From: Myxococcales bacterium
GTDB lineage: Bacteria; Myxococcota_A; Polyangia; Fen-1088
NCBI GenBank assembly: GCA_003170035.1
Contig: PMZX01000014.1
Location: 1 to 6,786, forward strand
DNA length: 6,786 nt
Direction of reading: 5' to 3'
Under the pieces are notes generated by a model, which was not told where the DNA came from, ran no database searches, and worked only from the letters and a program-made list of their open reading frames with translations. Shown one piece after another: positions 1 to 5,366 of the stretch (its first letter is position 1; every line of letters begins with the position of its first letter). The position numbers and the translations under genes were made by a program.

Positions 1-525
1 CGCTGCCAGCAACGTAGGTCCCACGCAATAGGTTCGCGTCAGTTGCTCGCCCAGGTCGGGACCGGCAAAGACGCTGCCCCAGGCCGGGCTGTAGCGGTGC
101 TCGACCTTCAGGTCGCGGCCCGGCGGGAAGGTCTGCGTCCAGTGGTGCGTCACCTTCACAACGCCGGCCTTTCTCTTGATCTCGGTCTCGAACTCGACCT
201 TCTTGCCGTCCACCTTGACCGAGAAGCCCATTGGGTTCTTCGACACGCGATCGACGTTTTCGTCGACATCCGGATGCTGGTCGAATTCCGGCACCGGAAA
301 CGCGACCATCGTGGTGATTGCTGCCTGGGTCTGGTTGCGGAAGACGTACGCCACTTTGATCTCGTTGATCGAGATGGTCAGGTCTTCGCTGACCATGGTG
401 ATGCCGTCCGAGCGCAGCAGGGTGATTCCTCCCGCGGCCAATTCGGCGGCCGAGTCGCTCGCCCCAGCCCGCAGCGAGAGCAGGCTGACGGCCAGTCCCA
501 TGCCAATCAGCAATCGCGTTCTCAT
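1..525 (-). CDS. DUF4424 family secreted protein, 5' part only (3' end outside window)
   Basis: The frame is open from an ATG at 525 down to base 1, giving 175 residues with no stop, so the gene continues to the left of the window. Residues 1-22 form a signal peptide (basic MRTR, then a hydrophobic stretch LLIGMGLAVSLLSL, then Ala-Gly-Ala). The mature part begins with DSAAELAAGGITL, followed by SEDLTISINEIKVAYVFRN and a VAFPVPEFD segment. This N-terminal pattern (D-S-x-A-E-L-x-x-G-G, then S-E-D-L-x-I-S, then F-P-x-P) is what I know of the DUF4424 family, whose members are usually about 300-350 residues, exported and of unknown biochemical role. No Shine-Dalgarno is visible before the ATG; instead an inverted repeat sits directly upstream. 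It is divergent from the lipoprotein gene at 633. Family call fairly firm, function unknown. Confidence 0.8.
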   Translation of the reverse strand, partial: MRTRLLIGMGLAVSLLSLRAGASDSAAELAAGGITLLRSDGITMVSEDLTISINEIKVAYVFRNQTQAAITTMVAFPVPEFDQHPDVDENVDRVSKNPMGFSVKVDGKKVEFETEIKRKAGVVKVTHHWTQTFPPGRDLKVEHRYSPAWGSVFAGPDLGEQLTRTYCVGPTLLAA

Positions 526-528
526 GGC

Positions 529-545
529 GCCACGTTACACGTGGC
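529..545. promoter_or_regulatory. Perfect 7-bp inverted repeat just before the DUF4424 start
   Basis: GCCACGT (529-535), TAC, ACGTGGC (539-545) is a perfect inverted repeat centred in the gap between two divergent genes and ending 3 bases before the ATG at 525. It occupies the place where a Shine-Dalgarno would be expected. It could be an operator for a dimeric regulator, a hairpin in the leader of the minus-strand transcript, or chance. No protein can be assigned. Confidence 0.35.
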
Positions 546-632
546 TGTCAGATCGTTGAACGCGGAATTGAACGGTCGTTCCCCACCACCTATGCGCAGG
601 CGAGATGCGGTAGAATGAACTAGGAGTCCAGC

Positions 633-1982
633 ATGATTCGCCCGTGTCTTCCGCTTCCGTGTGTTCTTGCGCCAATGCTGGCCTGCGGCCTCTTCGCCTG
701 CACGTCCTCCCAATCCGGGCGCACCAGCCCGTCGGGCACGGGTGGCGCGGGTGGAGTCAGTGCTACGGGCGGGGGCGGTGTCGGCTCGGGCGGTGTCGTA
801 GGCGCCGGCGGGGCGACCCCGGGAGGTTCTGCGGGCACGAGCGCCGCGGGAACGGGCGGTGCCAGCGCGGGTGGCGTGGGTGGAGTCAGCGCCACGGGAG
901 GTACATCCGTCGCGGGCCGAAGCGGTACTGGCTCGGGCGGCGTCGTGGTCACGGGCGGGTCAAACCCGGGTGGTTCTGCGGGCACGAGCGCCGCGGGAAC
1001 CGGCGGTGCCAGCACGGGTGGCGCGGGTGGCGTCAGTAGTACGGGAGGTACATCCGTCGCGGGCCGAGGCGGTGCTAGCTCGGGCGGCGTCGTAGGCACG
1101 GGCGGGTCAACCCGTGGGGGTTCTGGGGGCGCGAGCGCCGCGGGCACGGGCGGCGTCAGCGTCGGCGGGACTGGCGGCGTCAGTGCCGCGGGTGGGAGCG
1201 GCGTCGGCGGCCTGACTGGCACCGGTGGCGCGACGGGGAACGAGCTGATGCACGCCACCTTCGAGTCGCGCTCGGTCGGGCAATACACCATGGCCATGGT
1301 GAGTGGCGATTTCGGGGGCACCCCGCCCTGGAACAATGGACTCAACGAGGGAAGGGCGACCATTGTGAGCGAGGCAGGCAACAATTTCCTTCGCGTCACC
1401 TACCCTGCCAACCAGTTCGGCCCGGCTGCCGGCGGCGTACAGTTCATGGTGCCCCTCGGCCGCAGCTACGAGAATCTGTATTTCTCGTACCGGGTGCGGT
1501 TCGGTGCCGGCTTCCAGTTCGTCCAGGGAGGCAAGCTGCCTGGCCTGGTGGGCGGAACCGCCCCGACGGGTTGTATCAGCGACAATGGTGGCTTCTCGGC
1601 GCGCGGCATGTGGCGCACGGGCGGTACCGCGGTCCAGTACCTCTACTATCCAGAGAAGGTCAATGCGTGCGGCGACGACTTCAAATACTCCGCCGGTGGC
1701 ACCGACTTCAAGCTCGTCCCCGGCACCTGGTACACGCTTGAGAGCCACGTCGTCATGAACACGGCGGGACAGCACAACGGCGTCCTGGAGGCGTGGGTGG
1801 ACGGAGTGCAGATGCTGAGCCTGAGCAATTTCAACTACCGTGTGGCGGGGGCTACCTTCGGCATCGACGCGCTCTATTTCTCCACGTTCTTCGGCGGCAG
1901 CGACGCGAGTTGGGCGCCCACGGCGGCCCAGACCGTCGACTACGACGAATTCGTGATCAGCACCGGTCGTATTACCCACTAG
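633..1982 (+). CDS. Lipoprotein with glycine-rich repeat linker and polysaccharide lyase family 14-like domain
   Basis: The protein has 449 residues. ATG at 633 is preceded by AGGAG (622-626) at normal spacing. Residues 1-23 are a lipoprotein signal ending in the lipobox LFAC, with Cys23 the predicted lipidated residue. Residues 30-203 are low-complexity Gly/Ser/Thr/Ala built from a 49-residue repeat, a surface linker style typical of myxobacteria. Residues 204-447 look like the jelly-roll domain of polysaccharide lyase family 14 (alginate or glucuronan lyases): GGKLPGL (299-305), SARGMWR (322-328), YLYYP (336-340), WVDG (388-391), STFFGGSD (417-424). From memory, the key residues of the Chlorella virus lyase vAL-1 are Lys197, Ser219, Arg221, Tyr233 and Tyr235. 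Here Lys301, Ser322, Arg324, Tyr336 and Tyr338 have almost the same spacing, so an active uronate-polymer lyase is plausible. Substrate unknown. A non-catalytic binding protein is the alternative. Confidence 0.8.
   Translation: MIRPCLPLPCVLAPMLACGLFACTSSQSGRTSPSGTGGAGGVSATGGGGVGSGGVVGAGGATPGGSAGTSAAGTGGASAGGVGGVSATGGTSVAGRSGTGSGGVVVTGGSNPGGSAGTSAAGTGGASTGGAGGVSSTGGTSVAGRGGASSGGVVGTGGSTRGGSGGASAAGTGGVSVGGTGGVSAAGGSGVGGLTGTGGATGNELMHATFESRSVGQYTMAMVSGDFGGTPPWNNGLNEGRATIVSEAGNNFLRVTYPANQFGPAAGGVQFMVPLGRSYENLYFSYRVRFGAGFQFVQGGKLPGLVGGTAPTGCISDNGGFSARGMWRTGGTAVQYLYYPEKVNACGDDFKYSAGGTDFKLVPGTWYTLESHVVMNTAGQHNGVLEAWVDGVQMLSLSNFNYRVAGATFGIDALYFSTFFGGSDASWAPTAAQTVDYDEFVISTGRITH
825..1240 (+). repeat. 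147-bp tandem repeat in the lipoprotein linker, about 3 units
   Basis: Units start at 825, 972 and 1119, each opening with GGTTCTG, so the period is 147 bp (49 codons) and the frame is kept. Units 1 and 2 differ at about 17 of 147 positions by hand count (about 88% identity). Unit 3 is more diverged and merges into the enzymatic domain near 1240. A further degenerate partial unit may precede 825, from about 735. Conservation at DNA level points to recent duplication or gene conversion, so the linker length may vary between strains. Confidence 0.85.
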
Positions 1983-1984
1983 CT

Positions 1985-2007
1985 CCTGTCGGCGTCCATG
2001 AGACAGG
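1985..2007. terminator. Possible hairpin between convergent genes
   Basis: CCTGTC (1985-1990) and GACAGG (2002-2007) pair perfectly around an 11-base loop, immediately after the lipoprotein stop and 13 bp before the stop of the minus-strand flavoprotein gene. The position suits a bidirectional terminator, but the stem is short and no T-tract follows on either strand. Confidence 0.3.
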
Positions 2008-2020
2008 GCGGGAGGGCGCT

Positions 2021-2473
2021 CTAGAACGCCAGGGGAACCTGCTCGCGTTCGTGCAGGTTCAGCGCCATGGTCCATTCGCGAATCTCCCCGTGAGCCACGC
2101 GGAACATGAACAGCATCGAATTGGCCGCAGCCTCGACCATGTCTTTCAGCCAGGCGCGTTCGTGCACCAGTCGCGCTTCCAGGGCCGCGTCGATCACGCG
2201 CTCCGCCTTCCCGGTCACCCGCAGCATGCGGCCATCGCCCGGGCCTTTGCCGGGATTGAAGAAGGCGATCTCCACACGCGGGTTCTTGGCGATCTGCTCC
2301 GCCAGGCTCTTGACCACCCCGGTGTGAAAGTAGAAGCCGCTCGCGTCGGCGAACCACATCAGCATGCCGCGCACATGCGGCTGATCATCCTGGCTGGTGG
2401 CCAACCAGCAAGCCTGGTTCTGGTTGGCGAACGACAGGGCATCCTTCAAATTCAGAGTCGAGACAGCAGGCAT
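2021..2473 (-). CDS. Pyridoxamine 5'-phosphate oxidase-like (FMN-binding split barrel) protein
   Basis: I set the start at the ATG at 2473 (150 residues) because GGAGG (2482-2486) lies 8 bases upstream. Longer in-frame starts exist but lack a comparable ribosome site. The sequence has the layout of small single-domain flavin reductase-like split-barrel proteins: a first strand with CWLATSQDDQPHVRGM (22-37), then FYFHTGVVKSLAEQIAKNP (47-65) and VEIAFFNPG (67-75). The basic and hydroxyl residues in VVKS and in HVR are where members of this superfamily contact FMN phosphate. About 150 residues is usual for the general stress or F420/FMN-type branch; true PdxH enzymes are longer. The reaction is not known: likely a flavin-dependent redox protein or cofactor-binding protein in the cytoplasm. 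It stands alone, convergent with the lipoprotein gene. Confidence 0.8.
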   Translation of the reverse strand: MPAVSTLNLKDALSFANQNQACWLATSQDDQPHVRGMLMWFADASGFYFHTGVVKSLAEQIAKNPRVEIAFFNPGKGPGDGRMLRVTGKAERVIDAALEARLVHERAWLKDMVEAAANSMLFMFRVAHGEIREWTMALNLHEREQVPLAF

Positions 2474-2642
2474 GGCAAGAACCTCCAACCGTGATACTGC
2501 CATCAACCGCCGCGTCTGCGCCAAATTCGCGCCTACCGCGGAGCCGGCGACCGCGCGAAGGCCACGCCCACCACCATCCGAAGCCTTCCTTAAGTGCCTC
2601 GTCGGTCGAACGGGTTGCCGTTGGGCGTAGGATCGCCGCCAA

Positions 2643-2759
2643 ATGCACGTCGCGAAGCGGTGGATGAAGCAGGTGGCGCGGAACTGGGTGGATCCGGTCG
2701 ATGGATTTCTGCGAGGAGCCGAGTACCCCAAAGGTCAAGCTACAGACCGGACACGCTAA
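2643..2759 (+). pseudogene. Fragment of an integrase-core (DDE) transposase
   Basis: An open stretch of 38 codons contains WMKQVARNWVDPVDGFLRGA (residues 7-26). This strongly resembles the segment of rve-type transposases (IS3/IS481-like relatives) that reads W-M-x-Q-x-A-R-N-x-T-D-x-x-D-G-F-L-R, just before the second catalytic Asp. The homology stops at about codon 28, where the IS91 remnant begins, so both ends of the gene are missing. The in-frame stop at 2628-2630 just upstream also argues against a living gene. Identification is from memory of the family pattern. Confidence 0.5.
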
Positions 2760-2775
2760 TTCCGCAAAGAAGCCC

Positions 2776-2898
2776 AGCCGCGCCCACTCAAGTCCGAGGA
2801 CGTCGCCAAGAATGCACCTGCCGTCGGACGTTCCTCAGCTACGCCCCGCGCGCCCGCCGCCCCAGAAGACGGGTGGCGGCGCCGACTGGCTGAACTGA
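2776..2898 (+). pseudogene. IS91-family transposase C-terminal remnant, copy A (frameshifted)
   Basis: After GAGGACGTCGCCAAG (2796-2810, encoding EDVAK) the gene lacks 14 bases present in copy B and resumes in another frame at ATG 2812, reading MHLPSDVPQLRPARPPP and ending ADWLN-stop. A further 1-base gap relative to copy C lies upstream. The intact family pattern, seen by joining the copies, is an acidic ED-V/T-x-K-K-I-L segment, then M-x-x-P-T-E-x-P-x-x-x-P-A-R-P-P-P, then W-x-N at the end. It cannot make functional transposase. Confidence 0.6.
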
Positions 2899-3037
2899 TC
2901 AAGGCGACCTCGGCGGTTTCGCGATAGGGTGGACTGCGCCTCGTGGTCAAGACAGACCTTTCGCCACGCGAATCATGCGGTCGAACCCGCTCCCCCAGAC
3001 CGTCCAAGCGCGCGCCAGCGTATGGCGGCGCGGGGAG

Positions 3038-3069
3038 GAAGGGGTCCTCAGACAGGAATTACCCCCTTC
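3038..3069 (+). repeat. Subterminal hairpin of IS91-like copy A
   Basis: Left arm GAAGGGGT (3038-3045), 15-base loop, right arm ACCCCCTTC (3061-3069): eight base pairs with one bulged C. The same structure with the same loop length recurs in copy B. Confidence 0.6.
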
Positions 3070-3104
3070 GAATGAGCTATGCAGTGTGATTCGGTGAAGG
3101 CAAA

Positions 3105-3215
3105 ATGGCGCTTGAAGCGACTATGCACTCCAAGCAGATCAAGAGCCTGGCTGCCGGCAAGATGGGCATGGGCACGCGCGAAGTCGGCGACCTCATCGCC
3201 AAGCTGGTCAGCTAG
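3105..3215 (+). CDS. Small ORF of 36 codons between two IS91-like remnants
   Basis: ATG at 3105 is preceded by GAAGG (3096-3100), only 4 bases away, and an in-frame stop at 3087-3089 prevents a longer form. The peptide is basic at the start and ends QIKSLAAGKMGMGTREVGDL then IAKLVS. The composition (alternating hydrophobic and charged residues, no rare-frame look) is more protein-like than its surroundings, so it could be a small gene or the leftover C-terminus of a longer one cut by the flanking insertions. I do not recognise the family. Confidence 0.3.
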   Translation: MALEATMHSKQIKSLAAGKMGMGTREVGDLIAKLVS

Positions 3216-3228
3216 CGATCGGGCTGCA

Positions 3229-3504
3229 AGTCACGCACAGCCCCCGCCAGCACCCGCCGAGAAGGACAAGCCGGCCAGGAAGTCGAAATACATCCCGTGC
3301 GCCGAGCAGCTCCATAGAACCTCCGGGTTTGAGATCGCGTGCACGAAGTGCCACGCCCCGCTCCGCCGGATCGCCCTCATCCAGACGGAGGACGTCGCCA
3401 AGAAGATCCTGACCGCGATGCACGTGCCGGCAACGGTTCCCGCGCTCCACCCTGCACGCTTTCCGCCCAAGGAACCGGGTGGCGCCGACGACTGGGCGAA
3501 CTGA
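3229..3504 (+). pseudogene. IS91-family transposase C-terminal remnant, copy B
   Basis: The longest uninterrupted remnant, about 91 codons in one frame. It reads KYIPCAEQLHRTSGFEIACT, then KCHAPLRRIALIQTEDVAKK, then ILTAMHVPATVPALHPARFP and DDWAN-stop. The pattern Y-I-P-W-A-E-L-L-R-R-T-F-G-x-D-x-x-x-C-x-x-C followed by L-R-x-I-A-L-I is the C-terminal region of IS91-family (Y2, rolling-circle type) transposases. The N-terminal zinc-binding domain and the catalytic tyrosine domain are absent, so this is a 5'-truncated relic. Several conserved positions are altered (for example W to C in YIPC), consistent with decay. Confidence 0.7.
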
Positions 3505-3649
3505 AGGCGACTTTCGCGGGGCGCGCTGGAGTAGACTGCGCCTTGTGGGCGAACCAGGCTTCCCGGCACGCGAATCAGGCGGGCAGGGCGGCCAGAAAAG
3601 CGCTCGGTTGGGCCGTCCAAACCCACGGGCGGGTGGGCGGCGCGGGATG

Positions 3650-3681
3650 GATGGGGTTCTCGGACCGGAAATACCCCCATC
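3650..3681 (+). repeat. Subterminal hairpin of IS91-like copy B
   Basis: Left arm GATGGGGT (3650-3657), 15-base loop, right arm ACCCCCATC (3673-3681), again with one bulged C. Relative to copy A the third pair has changed from A-T to T-A on both sides, so pairing is kept. Confidence 0.6.
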
Positions 3682-3731
3682 GATTCGCTTATGCTCATGG
3701 AGCACATCGAGGAGGCGAAGACAAGTCCCAG

Positions 3732-3972
3732 CGACCTCTGCCACTTTCCCACTACATTTCATGGAGTGATCTTCTCCGCCATACGTTCGCAATTGACACA
3801 ATATGTCCTCGCTGCAAAAGCCCCCTCCGGCTCGCTCATCGCCCTGATCAAAACCGAGGATACCATCAAGAAGATCTTGTCCGCGATGGGTCTGCCCACC
3901 GAGGCGCCCAAACCCCATCCCGCACGACCTCCTCCGTCTGAACCGGGGCACGGCGGGGAGTGGCTCAACTGA
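3732..3972 (+). pseudogene. IS91-family transposase C-terminal remnant, copy C (frameshifted)
   Basis: One frame reads HYISWSDLLRHTFAIDTICP then RCKSPLRL. The continuation IALIKTEDTIKKILSAMGLP then TEAPKPHPARPPP, ending GEWLN-stop, lies in another frame. The cause is visible: GCTCGCTC at 3830-3837 is a tandem duplication of GCTC, and removing one copy restores L-R-L-I-A-L-I. The CPRC pair and the W-S-D-L-L-R segment are closer to the family pattern than in copy B, so this may be the youngest of the three. The 5' part of the gene is missing. Confidence 0.7.
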
Positions 3973-4107
3973 CGGAACGTCGACCAGGCCGGGATGGCGT
4001 AGACTATCCCGAGTGGTCGACACAGCCTCATCAACCCCCGGAGACCGCGGCAAGAGCCGCCCAGGCGCGCGGCGTGAATGCGCTCCAGGTCTCACCGGTC
4101 CGGGTCG

Positions 4108-4139
4108 GAAGGGTTCTCGAACGCCCCAAAACCCCCTTA
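4108..4139 (+). repeat. Decayed subterminal hairpin of IS91-like copy C
   Basis: GAAGGGTT (4108-4115), 15-base loop, ACCCCCTTA (4131-4139). Arm and loop lengths equal those of copies A and B, but two pairs are lost (G4108-A4139 and T4114-C4132). Confidence 0.45.
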
Positions 4140-4256
4140 GATTTGACTATGCTCCTCCGAGGGAGAAGTACGCACTTCGAAACGCCTGCCCGCTCAAAGT
4201 GCTTTTCTTTTCGCGCGCATTTTCTAGACTCCAGGGGTCCCGAAGAAATCCACACT

Positions 4257-5366
4257 GTGAACTCTAGAGAACAAGATCTCAAACGCCTCAAGGCCGCCAT
4301 CGAGCCGGATCTCGTGCTGTCGATTGCGAACGCGCTTGTTGCCCGGGGCGATTCTCTCCTGCTCCTGCGGAAGCTGCCTCCACACTCCGTGTCGCTCATA
4401 CTGACCGATCCGCCGTACCACGCCACGAAGAAGCGGAACATCTATGGTGATACGGCGTTTGCCGAAGACCAGCATTACCTCGAATGGATGGCCCAATTCG
4501 CCGCTGAGTGGCGACGTGTGCTCCGGCCCAACGGTTCTTTCTTTTGTTTCTGCGATTCTTCGATGTCGGGACGGCTTGATGTCCTCTTTTCAAAGAACTT
4601 CAACGTCCTTTCGCACATCGTGTGGACGAAGCCCAACGATCCCGGCTTCGATGGCTGGAAGGGCAAGATGAAAAAGGAGGCATTGCGACAGTGGTATCCT
4701 CACTCTGAACGAATCCTTTTTGCCGAACCAGCCGCGGAGGGAAACCTCTTCCGCTCCCCATTTGCGCTGTTTCTGCGCAACGCAAGACAGCATGCGGGTT
4801 TGTCCATGCACCAACTGACCGCCAAGATCGGCGCACACGGGAAAGTGAATCACGGTGGGGCGGTGTCGAACTGGGAGGATGGCAGAAACACGCCGAGTCG
4901 GGATCAATACGAGAAGATGCGCAAGGCGCTGATGGCGACCGGGAAGGTTGACCCAATGCCGCCCTACGAAGACGTGATTCGTCCGTTTGTGATGGATGCT
5001 TCGAAGGAGTTCACCGACGTGTGGACGTTCCCGTCTGTCCGGCCCTATAAGGGCAAGCACCCGGCTGAGAAACCGGTGGCAATGCTCCAACACGCAATTG
5101 AGGCAACCACGTTTCCCGGTGACATCGTACTGGATTGTTTTGGCGGCGGCGGGAGCACGGCCTTGGCCGCGCTGAAACTCAAGCGGCGCACCGTGGTGAT
5201 GGAAATCGAACCGACTTGGGCTGCTGAGATTGCATCCCGCGTTGAAGACGCATCTGAAACCGACGCGCCTCTTGTCTCAACAACGCAGAACACAAGTGCA
5301 CAGAAGCCGCCGAGAACCAACCAGAGGAAATCCCGTCAGCTTGCTTTCTTCTCTGTCGGCAGGTGA
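4257..5366 (+). CDS. Beta-class DNA methyltransferase with an internal XRE-like helix-turn-helix (probably N6-adenine)
   Basis: The modification enzyme of the module: it should transfer a methyl group from S-adenosylmethionine to a base in the site its partner cuts. With the GTG at 4257 it has 369 residues. Catalytic motif IV, DPPY, is at 51-54; motif X-like KHPAEKP at 267-273; the AdoMet-binding motif I, DCFGGGGST, at 293-301. The order IV then X then I defines the beta group, and DPPY favours N6-adenine over N4-cytosine. Residues about 171-225 (FLRNARQHAGLSMHQLTAKI through NWEDGRNTPS) form an XRE-like helix-turn-helix in the region that normally holds the target-recognition domain. The tail (from about 325) is polar and basic. 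The start is uncertain: the frame is open back into the IS91-like remnant, an ATG at 4149 would add 36 unlikely residues, and no strong ribosome site is visible. A weak -10 (TAGACT, 4225-4230) fits the GTG. The 3' end overlaps the convergent endonuclease gene by 31 bp. Confidence 0.9.
   Translation: MNSREQDLKRLKAAIEPDLVLSIANALVARGDSLLLLRKLPPHSVSLILTDPPYHATKKRNIYGDTAFAEDQHYLEWMAQFAAEWRRVLRPNGSFFCFCDSSMSGRLDVLFSKNFNVLSHIVWTKPNDPGFDGWKGKMKKEALRQWYPHSERILFAEPAAEGNLFRSPFALFLRNARQHAGLSMHQLTAKIGAHGKVNHGGAVSNWEDGRNTPSRDQYEKMRKALMATGKVDPMPPYEDVIRPFVMDASKEFTDVWTFPSVRPYKGKHPAEKPVAMLQHAIEATTFPGDIVLDCFGGGGSTALAALKLKRRTVVMEIEPTWAAEIASRVEDASETDAPLVSTTQNTSAQKPPRTNQRKSRQLAFFSVGR

Larger units (their letters stand above)
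2740..3082 (+). mobile_element. IS91-like 3' end, copy A
   Basis: The most decayed of three direct copies of the same element end. It holds the remnant transposase C-terminus (to the stop at 2896-2898), then about 140 bp of non-coding tail with GGACTGCGCC (2931-2940), a hairpin (3038-3069) and the terminal GCTATGC (3076-3082). The left boundary is uncertain because similarity fades into the DDE-transposase fragment. Confidence 0.55.
3229..3694 (+). mobile_element. IS91-like 3' end, copy B
   Basis: The transposase tail (to 3504) is followed by about 145 bp of non-coding DNA with GACTGCGCC (3534-3542), the hairpin (3650-3681) and the terminal GCTTATGC (3687-3694). Layout and spacing match copies A and C, which defines one family of element ends rather than chance similarity. 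Confidence 0.65.
3732..4152 (+). mobile_element. IS91-like 3' end, copy C
   Basis: The transposase tail (to 3972) is followed by a 135-bp tail with GACTATCCC (4002-4010), a decayed hairpin (4108-4139) and the terminal GACTATGC (4145-4152). It starts only about 40 bp after the end of copy B and ends about 100 bp before the methyltransferase gene. The sequence 4153-4256 is less GC-rich and shows no gene. Confidence 0.65.

Noticed and set aside
611..616. TAGAAT as a -10 box for the lipoprotein gene
   Set aside because: Transcription would begin at about 623, inside the ribosome site, and no -35 lies at the right distance.
620..1399. 259-codon proline-rich minus-strand frame
   Set aside because: It is the antisense reading of the glycine-rich repeats; Pro repeats arise automatically from Gly codons.
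1107..2357. 416-codon open frame on the minus strand across the lipoprotein and flavoprotein genes
   Set aside because: Arg/Gly/Ala-rich with no family features. It is a high-G+C shadow antisense to the lyase domain and in a different frame of the flavoprotein gene.
2474..2642. Possible gene or RNA upstream of the flavoprotein gene
   Set aside because: No convincing frame, tRNA-like fold or repeat seen; only the GGAGG ribosome site of the minus-strand gene is clear.
3208..4095. 295-codon minus-strand frame across the IS91-like copies
   Set aside because: No recognisable domain, and the plus-strand transposase remnants in the same DNA explain the conserved sequence.
2740..4152. CRISPR-like or satellite repeat array
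   Set aside because: The three units are 400-600 bp apart, diverged, and explained by transposase C-termini plus element ends.
4227..4239. GACTCC-A-GGGGTC as a second C box before the methyltransferase
   Set aside because: The repeat is imperfect and its spacing does not fit GACT-N3-AGTC, although it overlaps the weak -10 and would be easy to test.
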